A DNA stretch of 64,000 nt from Nigrospora sphaerica (GCA_018287875.1 JAGVVL010000013.1:2108001-2172000); one strand, 5' to 3'. Counted from the first letter of the stretch, positions 34,792-48,213 are shown. Program-made: numbers and translations. Notes: a model not told the origin generated them from the sequence alone.

Positions 34792-35865
34792 ATGTCGTAC
34801 AACCAACAGTACTCGGGCAATCCCTACTCCTCGGCTGAGCAGGGCTATGGCCAGCAGGTTCGTCGGGTCGAAACACCACGTTCGCGGGCCGCTGCGGGAA
34901 ACGCGCTAACCGTCACCAGGGCGGCTATGAGATGCAGGACTACCAGAACAACGGCGCCGCGCCGTCATCAGCGCCCACGACTCTCGCCACCAACGACTTC
35001 CTGCAACGCATCGCCCAGCTCCGCAATCAGATCGGCATCGTGACGGGCAATGTGAACGCCATCTCGGCGCTGCACCAGCGCGCGCTGGCCGAGTCGGACG
35101 CCGGCCTGTCGGCCCAGCAGCTCGAGCCCATCATGACGGAGACGCAGGCCATCAACCGGGGCATCCGCGACGAGCTCAAGCTCCTGGCAACCGACGCTGC
35201 TCACACGCAGGATGCCGGCACCAGAGCCACCAAAGACAAGCAGGTCAAGACGATGAGCGAGAACTTCAAGGCCGAGCTCCGCAGGTACCAGGAAGCCGAG
35301 CAGGCCTACCAGAAGCGCTACCGCGACCAGATCGCCCGCCAGTACCGCATCGTCAACCCCGACGCCACCGAGGAGGAGGTCCGCCAGGCCGCCGAGGCCG
35401 ACTGGGGCAACGAGGGTGTTTTCCAGACGGCGGTATGTCCCTCTCCGTGCTAACGCGTCGCCGTGCCAGGATCCTGTTGACTGACGGCCGGTACAGCTCC
35501 GCACCAACCGAACGGGCCAGGCTACTTCGGTGCTGGGCAACGTGCGCGCGCGCCACAACGAGCTCCAGCGCATCGAGCAGACCATCATGGAGCTGGCCAG
35601 GATGTTCGAGGACCTTGCCGTGCTCGTCGAGCAACAAGAAGCCCCCATCGACAACATCGAACAAAAGGCCCACCAAACCACCGACCACATGGACCAGGGC
35701 AACGTGGAGGTGGGCAAGGGCATTGACCACGCCCGTCGCACCCGCAAGATGAAGTGGTACTGCCTGCTCATCTGCGTGCTCATCATCGTCATCCTGGCTT
35801 TGATCCTCGGCATCTACTTCGGCATAACGAACAAGAATAACAACCAAAACAAAGGCGGGGCCTAG
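34792..35865 (+). CDS. SSO1: Plasma-membrane t-SNARE syntaxin, SSO1/2-like, 3 exons
   Basis: Sso1 is the Qa-SNARE for exocytic vesicle fusion at the plasma membrane and hyphal tips. Exons are 34792-34857, 34920-35432 and 35497-35865; the protein is 315 residues. A Tyr/Gln/Gly-rich N-terminus (MSYNQQYSGNPYSSAEQ) is followed by the Habc domain, starting at about NDFLQRIAQLRNQIG. The SNARE motif includes VRARHNELQRIEQTIMELA, the zero-layer Gln in VEQQEAPID, and ends HARRTRKMKW. The single C-terminal anchor is CLLICVLIIVILALILGIYF, followed by a short Asn/Lys-rich tail. The ATG at 34792 is the first in nearly 1 kb, so the start is secure. Confidence 0.95.
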
Positions 35866-38800
35866 TAGGCGTGAGCCGACACGCCAGCGCGGAAAACTAT
35901 GAGGATACGATTCATCAAAGCTGCCTCTCGGAACGAGGAGCGTCGAAGAAAGCTACGACGTGACATGACGGAGCGCGTCCCCGCCCGGAGGACCGAGGGC
36001 CAGCCCTTTTTTCACCAAGATTGGTTATTGTAATGATTCTTTTGTATTAAATTGGCCAGCCGAAGGCTTGTGGCTCGGCTGGTAGAAGTAATAATTTGCA
36101 GTTTCGGGGCGTTGTTGGGCCTCTGAATGAACCTACATACCATTTTCTCATGAATGACCACGAGCCTCGGCTTCATTACACACTTCCTTGCCCGCGTCAA
36201 ATCGTGCGAGTTGCTGCACAGGCAGTCCAGAAGCTGCGTATACCTTGTACGCGTTGGGCTGGGCAACCGACAAGGACACGGAGCCGGGGATGGGGTTCGA
36301 TGGCGAGTCAGCACGACGACCGCATGGGGCGCAGCACCGCCCGCTGGGTCGGTCAGCTGAGCTAAGACTTGCTCCGTCTCCGAGGCAGCCGACCCTGCCT
36401 GGATGCTTGGCAACGGCGGCTCCCCTCGCCAAGGCCAGGATCCCCCCCCCCCCCTCTGCGTCGCAACGGTAGTCGAGGGTTCGTGGTGGCGTTTGGCTGC
36501 TCGTGGCCGAAAATAGCCACGTCGGTTCGATTCCATACATGAGGCCGGCCCTTTCCACCCCCCTCCCTCCTCCTTTCTCGCCCTTCTTACAAGGGCCGAC
36601 GGCGAGGTGCGAATTTCCAAATATTCGGACACCAGCCGTGCCCTCTCTCCCGGGACCCGTGGCGTGCAGCTTGCCGCGTCCGCCGCCGTTGCGGGCGGGT
36701 ACACGGCCCGTCTGGAAGCGGCGTCTCTCTGGTTGGGGAGCAAGTCGCGGGCAACGGCAGAGAAGGGCGAACGGAGGAGGCTTCGTACAAGATAGGCAGC
36801 AGCAGGCGGCGGGCTGAAGTAGCGGGCGCCAAAGCACATATACCCCGTGCCCAGAAGGAAGCAGAAGGAAGACAGGCTCCGCCACCGCCGCCGCCGCCCC
36901 CCGGGGAAGACAGGGAACTGATTCCTGTACTCGATGGCCCACCATACCCGGCACCGGATGTCCCGGGCCGGGGCCCTGACGCTTGGCCGTCCCGCGCGCC
37001 GCTCCCCCCACGCGGCTGAAGGGCGGCTCGGAAAGCAAACAAGAGTCAACGACCACGGGCCCGCGCAAACCCTAGCTCGCGACGCCGGCCCTCTGCCGAG
37101 AGGGATGCCGCAACGAACAGGACCGCGTCGTGTTTCGACGTAGACGTTACCAACCCACAGCCCGTCAGCCCACGCATCCCTCACACCACCCCGTCCCTCC
37201 ATCTCCTCACTCCCTCTACCCGCACCCGGAGCGGAATGCGGCGACGCCAAGGGTTCACTCGCGAGTGACAATCACACGGTGGCACCGGAGCCGCACTGGG
37301 GCAACGCTAGGGACGTGGGATGACTTCATAGGCCGTGGAGAGGGGGCAGCGGCGGGTCCGCCGGGACGGGATGGCGGATGGGGGAGCACAAAGGCGCCGG
37401 GTTCACCAGGGCTAGCAGCGGCGTGAAGAGCGATGAAGCCGAGCGGGCCGATGCGCAGCGGGCGACCAGAGAGGGGAAGGAGTGTCCAACGCCTTCTGTG
37501 CGCCCGGCACAGAAACGACGCGTCTCGGCCGCGCCCTCGCCCCTCTGGGCCACCGGGGTCCGTCATGCTCCAGGACGACAACCGTCCCCGGGGCTGCGCG
37601 ACGGGGTAGCGCCGGAACTCCGACCACGCCCCCGCCCGTGGCCCTCCCGAGACGCCGACCGAAAACCGTCCGTCGTGGGCGACACACGACCACGCGGGCG
37701 CGAACAGGATAGGGACAGCTAGGTTCGCTGCTGGTGGGCCCGAGTCGGCGGGCGGCGGACCGCGCATCGCCTTCCCCAAGCAGCCTTGTTGAGAAACACT
37801 CGGGAGGGGCGGAGAAGCCGGCGAACCAGTCCGTGCCAAGACGGCCCTGAGGAGAATAGGAACCACGGTTAGAGGTGCCCTTCTGTCACTCATTGTCGCC
37901 TCTCCTCCGATCTCTAAGCTTAGCGCTGCTTGGCGAAACGCAACCCAGGACCGTCGCGTGTCGGGGGTGGTATATCTAAATAGACGGGCGGTTGCAGAGT
38001 CACGTTGAGAAGATTCTGGGCCGAAACAGGACTGCAAGGGTGATTCTCTGGATGGGGAAGCTCGTCCGCGCCGTTACGCTTGCCACGTCCGCCCCTCGGC
38101 CCTGCATGCGTGTGTCTGTGTGTTTGTGCGTGTGTGTGGGTGTATGTGTCGTAGGTGACCAAGTGTGCCAAGGCAACGTGAAGACGTGGGGCCCGGCCGA
38201 CGCATCTGGCGTTCCAGTTCCGATCCTGGCGGGCATCTGCTCCACGTTTAGGGCCCGTCGGTTTCCAGGCCAGGCCAGGTTCGGCTCGACTTGACTGCTT
38301 TGCAGCCCGAGCATGGTCGCTAAGGTCGCATTCTCTCTAATTCCGTCAACGAGGACCACCCCCCCATATTCCTCTCCGTTGTCCGTTCCATCGCCGGTGG
38401 AGATGTGTTCATTGCCTGCCGCAAACGCCTTCCCGCCAGTTGGAATGCGGCGTGACCAGGTCGCACTGGCGGCGGGCCCGTCTCAGGACAGGAATAGACG
38501 GGCGCGAGCTCTGAGCACCAGAGCGTGCGCGCCCCGTCTTTGGCGTTCTGTGTTTTCCTTCTCCTTTTGGCCTCATCCGATCGGCATGCCCACCCCACGT
38601 GCCCCTGCTGCCCGGTTCGCCTGCCGAGAGGCGCATGTCCTCTAGCCTTCAGGCGGATTCCTTTTCGCCCGCCGCCGACGCCGTGGACCATCGCGGCCCG
38701 CCGTGTCTGAGCCGTCCCGGTGACCTGTTGACAGGATGGCTTCGTAATCGCACCGAGGCTCAAATCGTCGTCTCGTTGGGGAAATCGTCGGGCTGTTTGG

Positions 38801-39233
38801 TGAGATCGCCGCGATAGGCCCGAGATCCACTCTTGTACGCGGTGTGAGCGATGGACAGCAGGGATGAGGAGAGCCGCAACGCAACCTGCTGAAACATCAT
38901 CTGAATCCCATACCCACGCAAAAAATGACAAGCATAGCACCCGCACCCGCGGCGCTATGGAGACCTTGGCGAGCGAGCCATCGTGCAATGGGTACCATGT
39001 CGAAGCCATGGCCGCTCAGACGACCGGCCGATCTACATACTCAGGGATGGCTAACCCACGGCATTTAAAACGTCTTGGCCGCCTCTTCCGAAGACTTCCG
39101 GGAATCCTCATGACGCCGGCCGTCCGCGACCGTAATACAATTCTTGGGCCTCTCCGCAAGCCTTGAGACCCGGAGCCTGGTGCTCCTTTTATCTGCTTCT
39201 CTTTTCCCGTTCAGTTTGTGTTTCTTTGTTGCC
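35866..39233. other. Gene-free region between SSO1 and the SGNH esterase
   Basis: Two long minus-strand frames (37271-36012 and 38037-37255) are Arg/Ser/Pro-rich shadows of GC-rich DNA and show no domain. ATG and CAT are mixed. A GT-rich stretch lies at 38109-38150. An ATTTAAAA element at about 39063-39070 could be a TATA box for the esterase about 165 nt downstream. Confidence 0.45.
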
Positions 39234-40078
39234 ATGTTGGGTTGCAAGTCGATCCTGGCGCTGTGTGCCATGAGCACCTCCGTCGCAGGTACGACACTTC
39301 CGCCCAGGAAACGACATCCAGTGGCGCTCACCTTGCTAACTGGCCAACAGGCTTGGCGATACCGGTGTTGCAGCCCAGGCAAGACGAGCCTAAGAACGCC
39401 TTGGTTCAGGGGCTCCCGCTGAGGATAATGCCCCTCGGCGCCTCTATCACTTTCGGCACCCGGTCGGGCGACGGCAACGGATACAGGGAAGCTCTTAGGG
39501 ACAGCATTACTGCCTTGGGCAACCCGGTCAACATGGTCGGCAACCACCCAAACGGCACCATGAAGGACAACGAGAATGAAGGTTGGCCTGGTTTCGTCAT
39601 CACCCAAATCCAGACCAAGGCGGATGAGAGCGTACCCGTCTCGAAGCCGAACGTGATCCTGATCAACGCCGGCACCAACGACTGTATCCAGAACATCGAC
39701 ACCCCGAATGCCGGCGTGCGCATGTCGGCCATGATCAACGGGCTCTTTGCGCAGTCCCCGAGAGCGACTGTCATCCTGTCCACCCTGGTCCCCAACCGCG
39801 CCGCCGCGGTTGAGAGCCGCACTCTGGACGTGAACAAGCAGTACGTCAAGGTCGTCAACGACCTCGCGGCCCAGGGGAAGCGCATTGTGCTAGCCGACAT
39901 GCGGGGCCCCGCCGGGCCGACCGTCGACGACATTGTCGACGACGGCACTCATCCTACCGACGCGGGATACAAAAGGATGGCGACGGTGTGGATGAATGCG
40001 CTGGTGCAGGCCGCTCTCGACGGCAAGCTCCAAGCGGCCGAAGCTGTCGAGGGGTTGCCCGATGACGGGCCAGCATAG
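39234..40078 (+). CDS. Secreted SGNH/GDSL-type esterase, carbohydrate esterase family 3-like, 2 exons
   Basis: Such enzymes remove acetyl or other ester groups, often from plant-wall polysaccharides such as xylan. Exons are 39234-39288 and 39351-40078 (62-nt intron with TTGCTAACTGG branch); the protein is 260 residues. Residues 1-21 or so (MLGCKSILALCAMSTSVAGLA) form a signal peptide. Block I is RIMPLGASITFGTRSG with the nucleophile Ser; the usual Asp of GDS is Ala here. Block III is INAGTNDC, with the oxyanion Asn, and block V is DGTHPTDAGYKRMA with Asp and His, so the triad looks complete. The segment WPGFVITQIQ is also typical of this family. The single intron falls at the signal peptide boundary. 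It stands alone, with no neighbouring wall-degrading genes. The exact substrate cannot be read from sequence. Confidence 0.88.
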
Positions 40079-43000
40079 GCGTAGGCGCAGGCATTGGCGG
40101 TGGCTCTTGCTATTTTGTATGGCGCGGCGTTCCCATGGTATATAGCGCCCTTTTCTTCTTCTTCACTCCGTGCGATACCCAGTTTCCATTCGTCTTTCTG
40201 GCAGCAGGGACGGTCAACCTGTCCTTACTGTCACTCTTGCAGAGCAACGTCCTCGTCGATATTCCGTCAACGGCTGCCAATGGCAAAAACAAAAATACAG
40301 AACCAATATCGATTGACCCGCGTTGTACCTTCTTTAAACAAGTCCATTTTTAGGCCAAGCATGACAATCCAGGCACCGCGGGCGGTCCCTGAAGCAGCCA
40401 ACGTGCCAGTGAAGAAGTTGGCACCCAGGAGGGCTGAAAGCAGTACAGCAAAGCCGAACCAACATCGCTTTTGGTCCAGCTGCAAGGTCAGCAGCCCGTC
40501 CACGGTAACCCAGCCCACTCTCAGATGTGGCGTCTCATGACGTGGCGAAGCAAAACATTTTCCCGGAGTGGAGGATGGCTTAGGCAGTATCGTGGGGTTC
40601 GTCTCACGCAGATCTGTCCAGTTCGGCGACGTACTCACGCGGTATCCACGATCTGCAGTTGTTCATAGATGCCGGACCACCCGAGAACGATCCTCCGCCC
40701 TCGTAGAGGCGAACCTGGAAGGTCCAACCAAGTGTCCTCGAGTGTGGTCACAGGCCCAGGGGGCCGGCGGAGTCGCTTAAAATCCCCCGCCTCAGGGCTG
40801 GCCGCAACAAACTTCAGCTCGGTCGGCCGCGATGGTGTTCTTCCGTCTCTTGTGGACAACGCGAGGACTGCGGGAGGCGGACCCGTCGTCCACTACCGAC
40901 AGATATTCGGCGTCTATCGCTGCAGGGCGACGTGACGGGTGCTATCTGGAAACGGAAGGTGAGAAGTTTACCCTGCCTGCGGGCTACGCTCACCGGTGAA
41001 GTTACGAAGGTCTCGGGCAACCCAACCCTGCGATGAGCTTTCTCTGCTTGCTCAATTAGCTTTGAACCCTCCATCGGACGATTGCGCAGAAAGGGCCTTA
41101 GTGCGGAAATAGGCAGCCATGTTCAACTCCGCGAGCCGGCACCTGGGACAGAAGATGCGTGGTGCGGAAGCCAAGGCGCGCGGCCCGAAAGTACATCAGG
41201 CACGTACGGATGTGTACACCACGGAGAAGTCGACTTTGGCCTGTCGAGACGAGCTGCGTGGTTCGGAGATTAAGCGCACGGCCTCAGAAACCAAGTCGGG
41301 TCGAACCATAGGAGAGGCCTGCTTTTTCAGATACATATGACGAATGCAGTGTCGTCCGCCAGCGGCGATCTCGTCGTGGTCTCACTGCTAGAAGGCATGC
41401 CAACATGATGCCGGATGTTTCCCCGTACGTAGCGCGGGGACAAGCGGTGCGACACAGCTTGGGGAAAGTTTGTAGGGAGGCAGCTGGCGGCACGCCCACC
41501 GTCGTCAAGTCAAAGAAGTAACGTGGGCAAGCGAGGTGCGTAGTACAAGTGAGCAACAGACGGCTCGATGTGACGAATGTAAGGCACGCCAAGCCGTCGT
41601 TCAGCGCCAGTTGCCAGGAATATGGATCGTTCATGTTCCGGGCAGGCCATGCGAGGGCCGATAGAGGGGCTGATTAAGCTCTTACTCAGGAGTTCGGGTG
41701 AAGGGAACGCCTCGCCCTGCGCTCGGATCAGAGATGTGCTTTTCTTCCTGTCGGTCGACTCCACGCTGGCGGCGACTCCAGATTCCGCGCCCGGCTGGTT
41801 CGTTGACCGGCTGGCAAGCAGCTAGGCACGTACAGCGGGAGGTACCAGCGGCGTAACACACGGGCGGCATGTAGGGAGGAAGGCATGGGAAAGAAGGACA
41901 TGGGTTGTCGGAAGGCCGAAGGACGACTTAGGGAGCGAGGGGGAGGCAGGGAAGATACTGGATTGTACTTGACGGGATAAAGTTTGTGTGTCCGTAATCA
42001 AACCTTAAATGATTTGACGCCGGGAGCTGAAAGGGAGGGCGCGCGAGGGTTCCCGATACGGGGCTGCGATGTAATGGGGTTTGCGTGGCGTCGGCAGCCC
42101 ATCCATCCCATCCGCCCCCTACCGATATGTCGCGGACAGCGGGGCGGAGTTTTGATAGTTGTGGCTCGCAGGCGAGCCCCGGCCTCACGTGCTTCTGGAA
42201 CACTTCTAGTCGCCATCTGTCTGCTTGTCCATTCCCATGGGGCCAGCACTGCCAGGGATGTGCAGCCCATGTACCAAGGTACAAAGTACGGCCAAGAGCG
42301 TGTTCGTCCCGTGCCTCTGCCTACCTTCCCACCCGAGCATCCAGGCGGCCAGGTAGGTTGCCCCAAAGGTACACACACGCGCGCGTGTTCGAACGTTGTG
42401 TGTGTGGAGGGGCGATGACCCACCGGGGGCGGCAAAATACGGGCGCATCATGGCTCCATGGCCGTCCGGCAGGCAAAGTGGGAGACGGTGCCGGCGTGCG
42501 TCATGCACGGACGGCCGTATGGACGGGGCCCCGAGCTCGACATGGCACGCGGCCAAATGACGGCAGGATCGCTGACTGCTACATGGCTGCTGGCTGCTGG
42601 CTGACACCGTCCCAGGGCCCCCTCGACTCCCTAAGAAGGGGCCATTGGCCGTGAGAGCGGAGCATCGGGCTGAGACAGTACACTGCAGCATAGTTCATTC
42701 GGTTACGCAGCGGCAATCGAGATGCCGTGCGGGCCCCCCGTCGTTGGAGCGGGCGGGCAGGGCCGTGTGGTCTGGAAGGGGAGCAGCCAGGTCAGCCAAG
42801 GCGCGCGCGCGCGCTGGACAGGACGGATGCCATTCCGCACCCACTGGCCACCAGCTGCCGGGGGGGGGCGCCGGGATTGAAAATTGAAATTCGACCTTTT
42901 GGCGCCTTCTCCTCATTGTGCGGTAGGTGGGCGCGGCGAACTCTATTTGGAATCAGGGACGTCTCCCGCCGTCGTCATTGGACCAAGTACGCGAATGTTT

Positions 43001-43477
43001 TCAGAGGGATGGAGCGTGACGTACTGTACGGCCGAGGTTGGACCCAATCCAGTCTGCCCTGCCCGGTTGGTAGCCAGACACATGCATGGTCAGGTAGATA
43101 GCCTGGTCCGCGCAAACGGTGAGAAGTCCTGCGCAGTACAACTAGGCATGGGGGGGTGGAAGGGGTGGAGGGGGGTGGAGGGGGGTATCTCCCTACCCAG
43201 CCCTGCTGGGAGCCCTGCAGCGCGTGGCGTCAAGATGAGAGCCCAGTGAAAGGGTGGTTGGTCCACGGCCGTCGACCGCGTAATGCCGAAGCCGAACGTG
43301 TTCCGTCGGCGCGTGTGCCATCGTCGCGCTCGTGCCGACCCTTTCGAGCAAGAGCGCCGAAGTGCAGATCAGGACCGTCGCCTCAGCCTCGCCGGGACTT
43401 GGCACCCTGACACACGCTTGGGACGGCAGGTGGTATACCGGTAGCGAGGTACTTGGATCGTAAGAATGGAAAGGCAT

Positions 43478-43492
43478 GGGGGGGGGGGGGGG
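43478..43492. repeat. Poly(G) run, 15 nt
   Basis: Fifteen consecutive G on the plus strand in gene-free DNA, followed about 55 nt later by a GGGAT-type short repeat. Confidence 0.95.
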
Positions 43493-43700
43493 TGGATGGG
43501 TGGCTGACCCTGGCGGCCTGGGGTCCTTTTGCCAGGCTGCTATGGGATGGGAAGGGATGGGATGGGATGGGGGATGCCAGCGGGAACCGAATAGGCATAA
43601 CGCCGGCTTGGGCAAATTTGCCTAAACTCACGGATCTGGGCCTAAAGAGATAGTGGGGGAACCACCTGACCCCGGCTTGGTTTAAGGAGGGTCGCCAAGA

Positions 43701-43728
43701 GCCGCCAGGCCCGGAAAGGCCTGGCGGC
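43701..43728. other. GC-rich hairpin, 11-bp stem, 6-nt loop
   Basis: The arm GCCGCCAGGCC (43701-43711) pairs perfectly with GGCCTGGCGGC (43718-43728) around the loop CGGAAA. Ten of eleven pairs are G-C. It lies between no recognised genes. Confidence 0.85.
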
Positions 43729-45982
43729 AAACTCTAAATCGACTTGCCATTAGCAGTCGGAGTCTTGGCGTGCCAGGAAGGCGTGGATGCGCGGTCTTGG
43801 CGCTGTCGGGTTCCCGCCATGCGGGCTTGGTCTTTTTCCTGCGGTGCTGGTGGGTTGGTGCACCAGAAGGGAAGGGAAGAAGAAAAAAAGGGAGCTGCCT
43901 CCGAACAAAAGCAAAAAAAATACCCACCGCCAGAAACACTGAGCATTTACTAACGCCTGTTATCACACACTACCTCGCCATCGCTACCAAGCCCGGCTAT
44001 AGGCCAGCCAACCACACGCGTCCCCTGGCCGGACTGGGCGCCGGGGACAGGCCTGCGATGCACCGGCCCTTGGGCTCGCGTGGCAGAGCTCTCCGGCACG
44101 ACGCCCCCCCCCCGATGCCCTCGTCCCTGTCCGCCCTGCCGCGCCAGCCATGGCCCCTCAATGGGACGCCCGTCCATGGGAGCGCCATGTATTGCCCTCT
44201 TTCCTCGCCCTTGGGTCGTGTCCATCGGAATCCCTCGCCGACAAGGTCTTCGATGGTAAGGGACCTGAGGTCGCCGGGGGTATTGACTCGGTGCCTCGTT
44301 TCCCCATCGCGCTCCGACGTCCACGTTCCATGCACCCCGAGTCCCGGCACCGCGGACTTGCGCTTTCGGGTAGCTCCTGGCACGGCACCCTACTTCCTTG
44401 GCTGCTGGCAAGGTTGCTCGTACGGGGACGACACCTGCGGCCTGCTTTGCCTGCTAGCTTGCGTGCTGACAAGGCTGACTAACGTCTTACCGCCCGCGCA
44501 TAGTCAAACGGCATCGCGTTGCTGATTGGCCAGCCGTGTCGATAGTCACCCATGCCCACAGCACGGGAGTCCTGGCCAAACCCAAGCCTGCCTATACGCG
44601 TACGTAAAGTGATGGTTACCCAGCGCACCGGTGTCGGCATGAACCCCGACCCCTCCGGACGTTGACCTGCCTACCGCTTTGTACATATCGGGCTGGCGGT
44701 GCGCACGGCGGGCTGGCGGACGCCCGTCTTCGAGTCAGGTATCCTCTGGTGATGAAGCCGTCCCACCAAACATCCTTTCCCCTGCCTTGCCTGAAGCACC
44801 GTAGACCGGCTTGTCTCCACGACACGAGAACCTCTCCCGCCCGGCTCAACGATGCCGTTCCCAGGCCCGCGCTGGTTGCCAAGAAATGCCGGCCCGGCTA
44901 CACGCCCCCTCCCCCCCTATACGCCCACCAAGAAACGTCGCCAACCAAGAATGTACATGGCAGATGCGCGTGCAGTGGAGGATGGCACAGGTTCCTTTTG
45001 TGGCTCGGAATGCTGGCGCTGAGTCGCGCACCTGACAGCTGTCACATCTTGGGATTAGAGTTCATATGTCAGACGTTGTATCATGGAGATCCAATATCGT
45101 CGAGACCGGGCAAAGTGGGGGGGAAACCGGTTGCCTGCTGACCCTGACCAACTTATACGCCAGGCGCACATGGCCAAAGTACGGACGCACCTGGGGCCCT
45201 TCGGCGCCGAGGCCTACCCCCCCTCCCACACCCCCCCTTGCCGTAAATCAAAGTAATAAGCCTATCCCGAAGGGGGGGGACATACGGGGGGCCGCATGCA
45301 GTGTACTTTTGTGATGGCGCGTGGCCGGGAAGCACAGGGCACACCTAACCCTCCTGAGCAGCGGGCGCCAGGCCCTACGCAGGGCCACCTCGCACTCGGC
45401 TTTATAGAGCAGGGGAGTACGGGCGTTCTGTACCCAAGGGCACGGTCCCGGGGGAAAGAGTCATGGCATTCCCAAGCTGCGCTGAGTAAATGAGCGTGAG
45501 GAGCACAGCGGCCCCTAATAGCCGGGTGGACCGAACGACCACCGGGGGGTTGGGGGTTTTGGTTTTGCTAACAAGGGCTGGGCGAGAAAGAAGAAGAGAA
45601 ACAAACGGCATGCGGTCCAAAACCGCCAGAGAACCTAGAAAGAAGGGGCCCGGGCCAGTCGGCGTCGGCGTCGGCGGCGGCGTGGGCGGGCGGCGGTGGC
45701 GGCGACGAGCCTCCAGCCAATACGGGACGTGGTGAGGGCAGACAGAGCAAACACCGCCCGCAATAGCCTGTAGGATAGTAAAGACAGAAAATCAAAAGCA
45801 AAGCCCGCGCCTGTCCACCATAGGCTGCTCGGGACAATAGACTTTACGGCCCAGACGGCATCCTTCGAAATTTGACTTTTGGGGCATCCTGGGCGTCAGC
45901 AGCCAGCAGCAACCCCACCAACGGCCGCACGCGCGTTGGACGTCGTCGACTTTCCCGGGGGGTTGTGGAGGCCGGTTGAGTT

Positions 45983-46024
45983 TGTGCGCGCGCGCGCACG
46001 CGCGTGTGTGTGTGTGTGTGTGTG
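45983..46024. repeat. Alternating purine-pyrimidine tract (GC/GT), potential Z-DNA
   Basis: About 42 nt alternate purine and pyrimidine without interruption, first CG-rich and then TG-rich. This is the classical Z-DNA-prone type. Confidence 0.85.
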
Positions 46025-48213
46025 GCAATGCACACATACTTTTTGGCCGGGCCGCCGAGCTCTGCCGTTGGGACGGCGGGCTCGCCGGGTGACAGAAGCT
46101 TGCTGGAAGCTTGCTCGAAGTTTTGGCAGACGAGCAAAAGAACGATGCCAAGGTTTCCCAGCGCCCAGGTAAACCCTTTCTCTCCCTTTCCTGCCCCCCC
46201 TCCCGTTGCATTAACCTAAGCGCACGCCCCCGTCCCGCAAACAGCAGAGCCCATCCTGGACACGCGCCCGCCCGCGAGGGAGCGCGAGCGGTCTCGCGGG
46301 CGGGCTCTGACGTAGCCATGCGCGACCGGGCCTGGCACGGCACCGTTCCGTGCGTTTTTGGGGGAGGGGGGGGGGGGAGCTCAAATGTGACTCGTCAGAT
46401 GAGACCGCCAGCATGCCCTGCCGAAACGTGGACAGACTCATGTTGCTACCGTCTGCGGAGAGTAGGTCGAAAGTGAGTAAGAGAGTGGAGGATATCATTC
46501 TGGTAAATCCGGACGAGGGGGGGGGAGACCGGGCGCAATTCGGGACTTGGTTGCTGAAGGAATTCCATGATTTAACCTATGATGGGAGATGGGACCGCAG
46601 GTACTGGCGGACTTAGTCGGCTCAGCCCAGGGGCCCGCCAACAAGATAGGGCATCTGGCACTGCCAGGCTTAGTTAGGTACTTCAGACGGGTTGCCAAAC
46701 ACGGGACGCGGCGAAATGATTGGTAATTAGAATGGTAGTAAGGTATTTGATTCATTGATGGAATTCGCAACTACGGTAAGGGGTATAATTGCATACCAAG
46801 GCTCGGAGCGCAAGTCTATCAGGTAATCCCGGGCGTCGCTTCTGGCGACATGCCGTGACCGCAAGAGCAAAAATGACAAAATACAGCGGAAAGAGAGGTA
46901 AAAAAGGAAAACCGAAACATAAAGAGTACAAGCTCTTGCCCCAGCCTCCCCCTGCACCACCAAGCAGGACCCCTGACCAGAGGAGTCTCTACCACAGTGG
47001 CCCATAGACGGCTATGCGGCTAAGGGCCTAGTAAGCCACTGTGTCGGAGCTCCCTCGGTATGATGGAGAGCCCTCAGCGACTCAGGCAGCTGGAGGCCTG
47101 ATGCGAATTCCCCCCGCGCCGCACCGCGGCCTCGTTTTGTAATCCCGTGGCCAAGTCCCGGCCGGAATTACGTATGTATCCTCTGACCAGGGCTGGCGAA
47201 AATGGAGATGAGGCCCAGGGCATATGCTTGGTAATGCCTAGAGCCCACCGGACCGGGAAGGCCGGACGAGCCGGCCGTCTCGAGAGTGGTTCCGGTGGGT
47301 CTGTGAGCCCATGCGACCTGGGCACTGCGGAGCCGATGATGTTTTCTCACAACCTCGCGGTGCCCCGTCACCCCGTTTTGCCAATTGGACTTTCCATCCA
47401 AGGACGACGGCACGACTGCCCGGCCGGATACCTTGGATCTCCAAGATGGGGCAGGGCGCGCGTGAGGGGCGTTAACCTCGGCAGCTGGAATAAGGACGAT
47501 AGACCGAAATTCCGGAACGCCGCCGAAAAGAGCAAGATGCCACCCGACGCCCCCAAAAACGTATGCCACGGTATGCTGTGAATGTGCATCGTCGGCGAAT
47601 CGCGGCGATTACCAAATGGGAAGGGGGCAAGGCCAATGCGACGACAAAAGCCATCAAAGGGGGAATCCGGCAAGCCATGGTGGTATTGCCACAAGAGGCA
47701 CAGGGGCCCTCAACTGTGATCAGCCCATTGTTTGCTGGACTGTAGATTGGGTTGGATGGAGGTGCCATTCGTCGTGGGGTGGGACGAGAGCGGAGCAGGT
47801 AGCCCACAGCGGTGATAACACCTTTCATGGGTTGTTTATTCCCGGGGCGAAGGCGTGGAAGAGTGCTGAGGTGATGGCAGGTCTGTAGCAGGCTGGCAGG
47901 CAGTACACAGTAGGCAGCCCCCGGGGGGGGGGGGGACGCCCCATGGTAAATGGACGGATCCTGGGATGGGTGACCGTGGGTGGGGTGGGGGGGGGGTGGA
48001 AGGAGCCAGGGGGGTGTGTGAGGGCGGGTAGGCGGGTGAGGGTGTTTTTTTGGGGAGGACCTTGGGTTTGGCCAGCTAACTAGTCGAGGCAACCAGGACC
48101 CGGACCCGTTCGCGGTTAATCGGCATTTGGACGGGATTTGGATGTTCGAGACTCCCTTGGGGCAGCCCTGGGTCCTGTTGCCAGCGGCGGTGCTGGTGAA
48201 ACGGCGTCCGCTA

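Noticed and set aside
36523..36535. GGTTCGATTCC, a perfect tRNA B-box-like string
   Set aside because: The flanking bases do not form a T-arm stem and no A box or acceptor stem is found at the right distance.
36012..37271. 419-codon minus-strand open frame downstream of SSO1
   Set aside because: It is Arg/Ser/Pro/Ala-rich with no recognisable domain. Overlapping long frames exist in other phases, as expected by chance in GC-rich DNA.
37255..38037. 260-codon minus-strand open frame
   Set aside because: Same composition bias, no domain, no splice or leader support.
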